Below, one piece after another: positions 1 through 5,538 of a stretch of 5,665 nt of DNA (position 1 is its first letter; each line of letters begins with the position of its first letter). Source of the DNA: CAYYAU01 sp964469765 [NCBI: uncultured Clostridia bacterium] (GTDB lineage Bacteria; UBA6262; WVXT01; CAYYAU01); contig CAYYAU010000085.1 in assembly GCA_964469765.1 (NCBI GenBank), positions 1 to 5,665 of the forward strand. The letters run 5' to 3'. The position numbers were made by a program, and so were the translations under genes. Under the pieces are notes generated by a model. That model saw only the letters and a list, made by a program, of their open reading frames with translations, was not told the DNA's origin and searched no databases.

Positions 1-306
1 TATCTTTTTAGTCCTTTCTTCAATTACTCTTCTAGCCTTTTCTATTGCCTCCTCCGTTTGTTTTCTTTTTTTCTCTTGTTCTTGTTTTATAATCATATCT
101 CCACATTTCTTAAGGTAATTCTTTGCTTTATTATTCTTTGGGTCTAATATTAAAACCTGCATAAAGGCATCCAAACTTTTTTGATATTCCCCTTTTTTAT
201 AGAGCTGAACACCTTTGTTAAAATAATTAGACACATTTATCTGTTCAGAAAAAACAGATGAAACCAAAATCAACAGATTTACAATAATAACGATTGTTTT
301 CTTCAT
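1..306 (-). CDS. Exported TPR-containing protein, N-terminal 102 residues (runs off the left edge)
   Basis: The frame opens with ATG at 306-304 and stays open to base 1, giving 102 residues with the C-terminus missing. Residues 1-20 form a classical signal peptide: two lysines, a hydrophobic core at about 5-19, and probable cleavage after VFS (residue 20). The protein is therefore predicted to be periplasmic or otherwise exported. Residues about 25-66 fit one tetratricopeptide repeat (Gly32, Phe48 and Pro56 fall at canonical TPR positions 8, 24 and 32; the stretch GVQLYKKGEYQKSLDAF is typical). From about residue 70 it becomes a highly charged Lys/Glu/Arg helix that could be a coiled coil. 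Its ATG overlaps the TGA of the response regulator gene (ATGA at 306-303), so translation is probably coupled. TPRs mediate protein-protein contacts; the partner is not visible. Exact function is unknown. Confidence 0.85.
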   Translation of the reverse strand, partial: MKKTIVIIVNLLILVSSVFSEQINVSNYFNKGVQLYKKGEYQKSLDAFMQVLILDPKNNKAKNYLKKCGDMIIKQEQEKKRKQTEEAIEKARRVIEERTKKI

Positions 307-752
307 TTGTTCTCTTTTTCTTTATTTTCTTTTCTTTCTTTTAAATAATCTCTTATAGAGCCGGCCTCAGGAAGAGGATTATAAACAGACAAAATTACCT
401 TAACTCTTGCAATAAGTTCTGGTATCTCAAAAGGCTTTAAGATATAATCATCCGCTCCACCATTTAACCCTTTTACCTTATCCTCTGCTGACATATACTT
501 TCCAGTTAAAATAATAACCGGGATACTTGAAAGTTCCTCATCCTCTTTAATCCTTTTACAGATTTCAGAACCCATAATATCCGGAAGATTCATGTCAAGA
601 ATTACTAAATCTGGCTTTTGACTTTTTATTAGACTAATCCCTTCTTCACCTGTATCAGCAGAGATAAAATCAAATCCAGCATCCTTTAATGATTCACCAA
701 CAAGTCCTACAATGTCTGGATCATCATCAATGAAAAGAATCTTATTACTCAT
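303..752 (-). CDS. Stand-alone receiver-domain response regulator (no output domain)
   Basis: This 149-residue protein is one CheY-like receiver domain. The acidic pocket is Asp9-Asp10-Asp11, the phosphoacceptor is Asp53 (in VILDMNLPDIMG), the switch threonine is Thr83 (in PVIILTG) and the conserved lysine is Lys106 (in YILKPF). All catalytic residues are present, so it should be phosphorylated by a partner histidine kinase, which is not in the window. After about residue 123 only a charged tail follows, rich in Lys and Glu. There is no winged-helix, GGDEF or other output domain, so it should act through protein contacts and cannot by itself bind DNA. A strong Shine-Dalgarno (AGGAGGT, complement of 759-765) sits 6 nt before the ATG. 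It overlaps the downstream TPR gene by 4 nt, which suggests a shared signalling unit. Family assignment is secure; the pathway is unknown. Confidence 0.95.
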   Translation of the reverse strand: MSNKILFIDDDPDIVGLVGESLKDAGFDFISADTGEEGISLIKSQKPDLVILDMNLPDIMGSEICKRIKEDEELSSIPVIILTGKYMSAEDKVKGLNGGADDYILKPFEIPELIARVKVILSVYNPLPEAGSIRDYLKERKENKEKENK

Positions 753-758
753 TGTTCT

Positions 759-765
759 ACCTCCT
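759..765 (-). promoter_or_regulatory. Shine-Dalgarno of the response regulator gene
   Basis: The minus strand reads AGGAGGT, then 6 nt to the ATG at 752. This near-perfect anti-16S match fixes the start. The surrounding AATTAAATAGGA block is duplicated 23 bp upstream (785-796), where the SD core is weakened to AGGAAG. Confidence 0.85.
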
Positions 766-770
766 ATTTA

Positions 771-799
771 ATTATATTAGTTCTTCCTATTTAATTCAA
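771..799 (-). promoter_or_regulatory. Candidate sigma-70-type promoter for the response regulator/TPR genes
   Basis: On the minus strand a -35-like TTGAAT (799-794) is followed by a 17-bp spacer and a perfect -10 TATAAT (776-771). Optimal spacing and the perfect -10 support a promoter. Transcription would be expected to start near 763-765, within the Shine-Dalgarno, so the transcript would have an extremely short leader. That makes the call uncertain, since AT-rich DNA yields TATAAT by chance. If real, it separates expression of the regulator from the small gene upstream (stop at 816). Confidence 0.4.
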
Positions 800-815
800 G
801 AGGTTTCTGTTAGGA

Positions 816-956
816 CTAATTCAAGACCCATATCCTCACCTTTCCATTAGAAAACTCAATCCTATACATACCCGCTATCTTTGAATGGAAAGTTTTCTTT
901 TGCTCTGATTGCCTCTTCTGAATTTCTTTTAACTTCCATAGTAGTTTCTTTTCCAT
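816..956 (-). CDS. Small basic hypothetical protein (46 aa)
   Basis: An ATG at 956-954 opens a 46-residue frame ending at TAG (818-816). It begins MEKKLLWKLKEIQKRQ and ends MYRIEFSNGKVRIWVLN. A Shine-Dalgarno (AGGAG, complement of 963-967) lies 6 nt before the start, the same spacing as for the neighbouring regulator. The leader (TAAATAGGAG) is nearly the same as that gene's leader. The N-terminal half is a strongly basic amphipathic-looking helix; the C-terminal half has the alternating pattern of a short beta-hairpin. I count 12 Lys/Arg against 4 Glu, so it is very basic, with Trp7 and Trp43. No signal peptide or membrane segment is seen. I do not recognise the family. It is the first gene on the minus strand, 63 nt upstream of the regulator, and may share its transcript. 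Start signal and fit between neighbours favour a real gene, but chance cannot be excluded at this length. Confidence 0.6.
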   Translation of the reverse strand: MEKKLLWKLKEIQKRQSEQKKTFHSKIAGMYRIEFSNGKVRIWVLN

Positions 957-962
957 TTTTCA

Positions 963-967
963 CTCCT
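963..967 (-). promoter_or_regulatory. Shine-Dalgarno supporting the 46-aa small gene
   Basis: The minus strand reads AGGAG at 967-963, followed by 6 nt and then ATG at 956. This site is the main evidence that the small frame is translated. It lies in a 10-bp block (CTCCTATTTA on the plus strand, 963-972) that recurs at 761-770, at the regulator's SD. Confidence 0.6.
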
Positions 968-995
968 ATTTAGTTTAAATAATGACTTCAATTTA

Positions 996-1006
996 ATATT
1001 ACTATA
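996..1006 (-). promoter_or_regulatory. Candidate -10 region(s) for the minus-strand genes
   Basis: Two overlapping minus-strand -10-like hexamers occur: TAATAT (1001-996) and TATAGT (1006-1001). Neither has a recognisable TTGACA-like -35 at 16-18 bp. The nearest repeat of the four-copy array starts 10 bp upstream of TAATAT, a spacing typical of activator-dependent promoters of the PhoB type. However, the array is inverted with respect to this direction. The assignment is tentative. Confidence 0.3.
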
Positions 1007-1010
1007 TATG

Positions 1011-1051
1011 TGTTACACTTATGTTACACCGCTGTTACATATTTGTTAATT
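1011..1051 (+). repeat. Operator-like array 1: four direct repeats of TGTTACAC at 11-bp period
   Basis: Copies are TGTTACAC (1011-1018), TGTTACAC (1022-1029), TGTTACAT (1033-1040) and the degenerate TGTTAATT (1044-1051), each separated by 3 bp of unrelated sequence. The exact 11-bp step, about one helical turn, places all copies on one DNA face. It is the known layout for tandem binding of OmpR/PhoB-family response regulators (PhoB/PhoP boxes are direct repeats with 11-bp spacing). The array lies in the divergent region between the minus-strand genes and the efflux operon, 86 bp upstream of the second array measured TTACA to TTACA. It could be a distal operator for the operon or a control site for the minus-strand genes. 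The repeats are seen; the binding protein is inferred and unknown. Confidence 0.75.
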
Positions 1052-1097
1052 TAACCTGCAGTTTTTTAAGTATTATTTATGGAAAATTTTAGGATTG

Positions 1098-1136
1098 TTT
1101 ACAGAATTTTTACAAAAAATTTACTACCTTTTTACA
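1098..1136 (+). repeat. Operator-like array 2: four direct repeats of TTTACA at 11-bp period
   Basis: TTTACA occurs at 1098-1103, 1109-1114 and 1131-1136, with TTTACT at 1120-1125. These are hexamers separated by exactly 5 bp. The form closely resembles the PhoP box of Bacillus (TT-A/T/C-A-C/T-A hexamers with about 5-bp linkers) and the general 11-bp code of OmpR/PhoB-type regulators. The last repeat ends 11 bp before the TATAAT box at 1148, overlapping where a -35 element would be. This is the geometry of a promoter that depends on such an activator. It shares the TTACA core and orientation with array 1, so one regulator could bind both. Likely control site of the downstream efflux operon. 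Confidence 0.75.
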
Positions 1137-1147
1137 ATAAGATAAGG

Positions 1148-1153
1148 TATAAT
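1148..1153 (+). promoter_or_regulatory. -10 box of the efflux operon promoter
   Basis: A perfect TATAAT lies 33 bp before the ATG at 1187. At 17-bp spacing the -35 position (1125-1130) reads TACCTT, far from TTGACA. No extended -10 TGn precedes the box. With the TTTACA array ending at 1136, the promoter looks activator-dependent. Transcription would start near 1160, giving a leader of roughly 27 nt. Confidence 0.6.
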
Positions 1154-1186
1154 AATATTAAATATTAAAGTATTAGGGGGAATACT

Positions 1187-2932
1187 ATGAAAAAGGTATG
1201 GTGTATTTTATTATTTATAATTTTGGTTTCTGGAAATCTCTTGGGCGTTAACATTACAGATTTACAAGTAACTGAAAAGGAAGGAAAAACAGAACTTTTT
1301 GTATCTATTTCAAAACCAGTAAAGTTTACCTACTTTACATTGGAATCACCTTACAGACTTATTATAAGCTTTCCAGAACAGAACATTTCTTCTAAAATCT
1401 CATCACATCACCTTGTAGAGAAAGGAGTAATAAGTAGTATTGAGCTAAACTTTACAGGGCAAAAACAAAAAAGATTTATTGACTACATAGTTGTCAGATT
1501 AAAAACCGACATTCTTTATAAAGTAAGTCAAAAACCTGATGGGATTCTTATCTCTCTTGAACCATTAGAGTATATCCCAGAAGAGTCTTCTTTATTTGGA
1601 ACCAAAATGCCATCAAAAATCACAAGCTTGCCCCAATGTATTCAGATTGGGTTAGAAAACTCAAATCAAATAAAGATTGCAAAAGAAAACATTCATCTTG
1701 CAAGACTCAAAGTAGCCTCTGCCTTTAGAAATCTTTTTCCAGCAATTGCCTTAAAGGCTGATGCAACAAGAGGAACAATTGAGTTGGGCGAACAGGACGA
1801 AACTAAATTTAGTGAAGCTGAAGTTGGCATTCAAATAAGTCAACCTTTATATCAAGGAGGAAAGATAATCTCAACATATAAACAAGCACTCGCTCAACTG
1901 CAAGTTGCTCAAAATGAGTATAGAAAAATAAGAAACGAAATAATATTTGAGATTAAAAAAGCATATTATAACTTACTTAAAAATAAACAAAATGTAAAAC
2001 AGGATAAAAATTTAATTGATAATATTTCCTCTTATGTTGAAAAAACAAAAAAAGCAAGAAGGTTAGGTGCTATCACAAAATCTGAATATCTCAATGTTCT
2101 TTCACAATACCATAAAGCATTATACCAAAAATCCTCTGATGAAAAGGATCTTTCTCTGACAATCACAACATTAAGAAACCTTCTTAACATTGAAACAAAT
2201 ATTGAGTTTTCACCAAAAGAAACGCTCTCATTTAATAAGAAGGATGTATCTTTATCAGAAGCATTAACTATTGGAGAAAAATCAAGACCAGAACTAATTA
2301 TGCAGAAGTTTATTGTCAAACAGGCTTTATACTTAAAAGAGGTTGCATTGAGTGAAAGGAGGTTTCAAATAGACCTAACAGGATTTTATGGAAGAGCGGG
2401 TGGAGCATATGAAACAGAAAAACTTCTACTTTCAGAAAGCTGGCAAGCAGGCCTTCAAATAAAAAAGTATTTTGGCGGAAGTTCTATTGTATCTTCAGTA
2501 AGTTCAGAAGAATCAAGCCCAAAATTAGGTCAGTCAACAAGAACAGGTTCAGAGGTTGCCTCAGTGACTATAGGTTTATTAGATAGCCTACAAACTAAAG
2601 TAAATGTAAAGGAGGCACAAATAAAATATGAAAAGGCTTTGGAAGAATTAAATAAAATAAAAAGAAAGACTGATTTAGAGATTAGAGAAGCGTTCTTTAA
2701 TTATCAAAAAGCAAATCTTCAATTTGATACAGTAAAAAAGGAGATTGAATTTAGACAAGAGGATGTCAAAATTGCTAAAAAGAAGGTGGAACTTAACATT
2801 ATCCCATTTTCCGAGCTTATTCAGAAAAGGATTCAACTCAATGATGCTTATAATTCCTATAATGAATCTTTAGCTTTTTACAATATATCAATTGCTAATC
2901 TGAATAAATCCATAGGTAGAGAACGATACTAA
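1187..2932 (+). CDS. TolC-family outer-membrane efflux channel with an N-terminal AMIN domain
   Basis: This 581-residue protein is the predicted outer-membrane exit duct of a tripartite efflux system. Residues 1-20 are a signal peptide (probable cleavage after NLLG). Residues about 22-126 match the AMIN-domain pattern: short beta strands with ITDLQVTEKEGKTELFVSIS, then YRLIISFPE, GVISSIELNF, YIVVRLK and ILISLEP. AMIN domains are known from AmiC-type amidases and PilQ secretins, where they bind the cell wall or direct localisation. Residues about 147-345 and 355-577 are the two TolC (OEP) repeats. Hallmarks are SQPLYQGGKI (218-227), ARRLGAITKSEYLNV (290-304), KVNVKEAQIKYEKA (471-484) and KKKVELNIIPFSELIQKRIQLNDA (531-554, quoted in parts by position). 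A Ser-rich stretch (430-458) fills the second barrel hairpin. AGGGGG at 1175-1180 lies 6 nt before the ATG. It is the first gene of the operon, 15 nt ahead of the adaptor gene. The TolC assignment is firm; AMIN is recognised by pattern only. Typical TolC proteins of about 420-490 residues lack this extension. Confidence 0.9.
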   Translation: MKKVWCILLFIILVSGNLLGVNITDLQVTEKEGKTELFVSISKPVKFTYFTLESPYRLIISFPEQNISSKISSHHLVEKGVISSIELNFTGQKQKRFIDYIVVRLKTDILYKVSQKPDGILISLEPLEYIPEESSLFGTKMPSKITSLPQCIQIGLENSNQIKIAKENIHLARLKVASAFRNLFPAIALKADATRGTIELGEQDETKFSEAEVGIQISQPLYQGGKIISTYKQALAQLQVAQNEYRKIRNEIIFEIKKAYYNLLKNKQNVKQDKNLIDNISSYVEKTKKARRLGAITKSEYLNVLSQYHKALYQKSSDEKDLSLTITTLRNLLNIETNIEFSPKETLSFNKKDVSLSEALTIGEKSRPELIMQKFIVKQALYLKEVALSERRFQIDLTGFYGRAGGAYETEKLLLSESWQAGLQIKKYFGGSSIVSSVSSEESSPKLGQSTRTGSEVASVTIGLLDSLQTKVNVKEAQIKYEKALEELNKIKRKTDLEIREAFFNYQKANLQFDTVKKEIEFRQEDVKIAKKKVELNIIPFSELIQKRIQLNDAYNSYNESLAFYNISIANLNKSIGRERY

Positions 2933-2947
2933 CCAAGGAGGAAAGAC

Positions 2948-4054
2948 ATGTCATTCTTCAAAAAGCATAAGTTTTTTACAATTCTGGTAATTTTGGCTTT
3001 TGGTATAGGAGTTTTTTCTCTTATTACAAAAACAACTAAAAGAATCAAGGAAAAACAGAAAAAGAAGTATCTCAGCGCAAAACAGGCATTAAGCAAAGAA
3101 GAAGAGGTTATTCCGGTGAATGTATTTAAAGTTGCGAAAGAAAACTTTGAAGATCATCTTGTAGCTATGGGAACCATTAAAGGTGGCCGAGAGATTGACC
3201 TTCGGTTTCAGGTGCAAGGAACAATAGAAACCTTCAACTTCAAAGAAGGAGATAGAGTCAAAGAAGGAGAAATTATTGCACAGTTAAATCAAAGAGAAGT
3301 TCTTCTGAAGTTACAACAGGCAAAGATTGAGTATGAACAATATAGAAAACTCTTTAGTGTTGGTGCAATAGTAAAATCAAAATTAGACCAGGCTCAGGTA
3401 AACCTTAATCTTGCACGTTCAGAGCTTGAAAAGACATATCTTAGAGCACCTAAAGATGGTATTATTGGGAACAAAAATGTTGAAGTAGGTGAAGTGGTCA
3501 CTCCAAACATCAAGATAGCAACACTTGTAAATATTGAAGATGTAAAGGTAGAGTTTGGAATTATTGAAAAGGAAATAGATAGAATATTCCTAAGACAAAA
3601 GGTTACTGTAAATGTAGATACTTATCCTGGGATGGACTTTCCTGGGTATATAACAAATATTTCTCCCCTTATTGAAGGGAAAAGCAAAACATTAACAGTA
3701 ACGGCACTGCTTAAAAACAAAGGAAGCCTTCTTCTTCCAGGGATGTTTGCCCAGGTTAAGATTTACATATTTGAACAAAATGATGCATTGGTAATTCCTG
3801 TAAGTGCGCTTATCAAAAAAGAGAGTGGCTATAATGTCTTTATTGTTGAAAATGAAAGAGCAAAACTTGTTCCAATTAGTGTTGGGTATATATCAGATGA
3901 ATATGCACAGGTTACCGCAGGACTTAATGAGGATGAGCTTATAATTACAGAAAGGCCTGAAGAGTTAAGGGATACTTCTATAGTAAAAATCATTCAAGTA
4001 GAAGCATATAAAAAATCCTCAAAAGAAAAAGCTTTTGAAATAAGTGGAGAATAA
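2948..4054 (+). CDS. RND efflux periplasmic adaptor (membrane fusion protein, HlyD/AcrA type)
   Basis: This 368-residue adaptor should bridge the RND pump and the TolC-like channel. Residues 9-27 are an uncleaved-looking N-terminal membrane anchor; no lipobox cysteine is present. A basic linker follows (28-50). The two lipoyl halves are about 78-113 (VQGTIETFNFKEGDRVKEGE) and 164-197 (YLRAPKDGIIGNKNVEVGE). The helical hairpin (114-163) is short, only about 20-25 residues per helix. Its tip RKLFSVGAIVKSKLDQA keeps the GAI turn. The beta-barrel spans about 198-275 (LLPGMFAQVKI) and the membrane-proximal domain about 280-345. Shine-Dalgarno AAGGAGG (2935-2941) lies 6 nt before the ATG. It sits 15 nt after the channel gene and 5 nt before the RND gene, the standard order for an RND operon. 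Compared from memory with AcrA Arg128/Leu132/Ser139, the tip aligns as Gln131/Leu135/Val142, so the docking motif seems only partly kept. The substrate cannot be told. Confidence 0.93.
   Translation: MSFFKKHKFFTILVILAFGIGVFSLITKTTKRIKEKQKKKYLSAKQALSKEEEVIPVNVFKVAKENFEDHLVAMGTIKGGREIDLRFQVQGTIETFNFKEGDRVKEGEIIAQLNQREVLLKLQQAKIEYEQYRKLFSVGAIVKSKLDQAQVNLNLARSELEKTYLRAPKDGIIGNKNVEVGEVVTPNIKIATLVNIEDVKVEFGIIEKEIDRIFLRQKVTVNVDTYPGMDFPGYITNISPLIEGKSKTLTVTALLKNKGSLLLPGMFAQVKIYIFEQNDALVIPVSALIKKESGYNVFIVENERAKLVPISVGYISDEYAQVTAGLNEDELIITERPEELRDTSIVKIIQVEAYKKSSKEKAFEISGE
4046..4049 (+). promoter_or_regulatory. Shine-Dalgarno of the RND gene, inside the end of the adaptor gene
   Basis: GGAG lies 10 nt before the ATG at 4060 and within the last codons of the adaptor gene (stop at 4052-4054). 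Ribosomes finishing the adaptor would re-initiate here, so adaptor and pump are probably translationally coupled. The start gives MWIPEISVKRPV, the usual RND N-terminus. Confidence 0.6.
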
Positions 4055-4059
4055 AGTAA

Positions 4060-5538
4060 ATGTGGATTCCCGAAATATCTGTTAAAAGACCTGTTACAAT
4101 TAGTATGGTATTCTTAGGAATAATCCTTTTAGGTATTGTATCATATCAGAGATTACCTCAAGAACTCTTTCCCCCTATTACATTCCCACAACTTACTGTT
4201 GTAACCTATTATGGTAATGCTGCTCCTGAAGAAATTGAAAATCTTATCACAAAACCTATAGAAGAAGCAATTGGGACAGTCAAGAATCTAAAAAGAATTC
4301 GTTCAATCTCTAAAGAAGGAGTTTCATTAGTTACTGCTGAATTCTTATGGGGAACAAATATGGGGTTTGCCCACTTAGATATTAGAGAAAAACTGGACAG
4401 AATTAAAGATATGCTGCCTTTGGAAGCAGAAGACCCTGTTGTTATGAGGGTAAACCCATTTGCTAAACCGGTTATGAGTTTAAGTCTTACAGGGGTTCAA
4501 CATCCTTATGAACTCTTAAAGATAGCAAAAACAATCAAAAACACATTAGAAAAGGTTGATGGTGTTGCATCAGTAAGTATTTCCGGCGGTGTTGAAAGAG
4601 AAATTAAGATAGAGATTAATCAGTCAAGGCTTCAGGCAGCAAAACTCCCGATTCTTTCAGTAGTTGAATCATTAAAAAAGGCAAATATCAACTATCCTGC
4701 TGGAACAACAAAAGGAAAACTATACGAATATCTCGTAAGAACAATGGGTGAGTATAAAGATATAAAAGAGATAAAAAATACTGTAGTAGGTTTAGATATA
4801 AGAGAAACAATTCAACAAGAAAGACAACCACAAAGAATAGAAATAAAAGAACCCTCAAAGGAAAGACGACTTATTCTTCTTTCTGACATTGCAAAGGTTG
4901 AAGATACATTTAAAGAAAAGGAAAGCTTCTCAAGGCATAATGGAAAGAGTAATATTTCCATCTCAATCCAAAAACAAGCAGAGGCTAACATTATTAGAAC
5001 AACTGATCGGATAAAACAGACATTGGAAAACTTAAAATTAGGGCTACCTAAAGATATTAATATTGATATAGTCTATGATGAATCAACATTTATCAAAAAA
5101 TCTATAAAGGGTGTAATTGTAGCAGCTATCCAAGGAGGTATACTGGCATTTTTTGTGTTATTATACTTTTTAAAAAGAATAAAGGATGCATTTATAGTAA
5201 GTCTTGCTATCCCTGTATCAATTATGGCAACATTCACGTTAATGTTTTTCAAAGGAATAAGTATTAATATGATGTCATTAGGAGGACTTGCTTTAGGGAT
5301 AGGAATGTTAATTGACAATGCAATAGTGGTTACTGAAAACATCTCAAGACATAGACTAAACAAGGATTTACATATCTCAGCAATATCAGGAACAAACGAG
5401 GTGGCTGGTGCAATAAGTTCCTCTACACTTACAACTATTGCTGTGTTTTTACCAATGCTTTTCATTGTTGGCATTGCTGGTCAGTTATTCAAACACCTAC
5501 TTTTTACTGTAACATTTTCTTTAATTGCATCTTTGTAA
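4060..5538 (+). pseudogene. RND efflux permease (HAE1/AcrB-like), truncated after the N-terminal half
   Basis: The 492-residue frame is the first half of a proton-driven RND pump; complete members have about 1000-1050 residues. It contains TM1 (about 12-30), the N-terminal porter region (about 31-345), TM2 (347-370), TM3 (376-397), TM4 (401-427), TM5 (448-472) and the beginning of TM6. Family marks are RLPQELFPPITFPQLTV (31-47), IREKLDRIKDMLP (108-120), DGVASVSISGG (167-177) and GGLALGIGMLIDNAIVVTEN (408-427). The proton-relay position in TM4 reads Asp419-Asn420 rather than AcrB's Asp-Asp, a variant common in other HAE1 branches. A charged insert of about 25 residues (245-270) separates strands in the porter domain. 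The match breaks off after TFSLIASL, where TAA follows and all three forward frames lose RND character. The porter domains PC1/PC2 and TM7-12 are missing, so as it stands it cannot work. Causes could be insertion, rearrangement or contig chimerism. Confidence 0.85.

Noticed and set aside
303-752. The local response regulator as the protein that binds the 11-bp arrays
   Set aside because: It is a receiver domain with a short charged tail and has no winged-helix DNA-binding domain.
1011-1136. CRISPR array or tandem microsatellite
   Set aside because: Repeats are only 6-8 bp with 3-5 bp linkers and four copies each; the size and position fit regulator binding sites rather than CRISPR.
1202-1204. 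Cys6 of the TolC-type protein as a lipoprotein site
   Set aside because: It lies within the signal-peptide hydrophobic core, too close to the N-terminus and without a lipobox before it.
2032-2319. Minus-strand open frame of 95 codons inside the TolC-type gene
   Set aside because: It is antisense to well-conserved TolC sequence, has no ribosome site of note and no recognisable protein pattern; it is a shadow of the real gene.
5073-5474. Minus-strand open frame of 133 codons inside the RND gene
   Set aside because: It is antisense to the conserved TM2-TM5 region; its hydrophobic look is the complement of membrane-helix codons.
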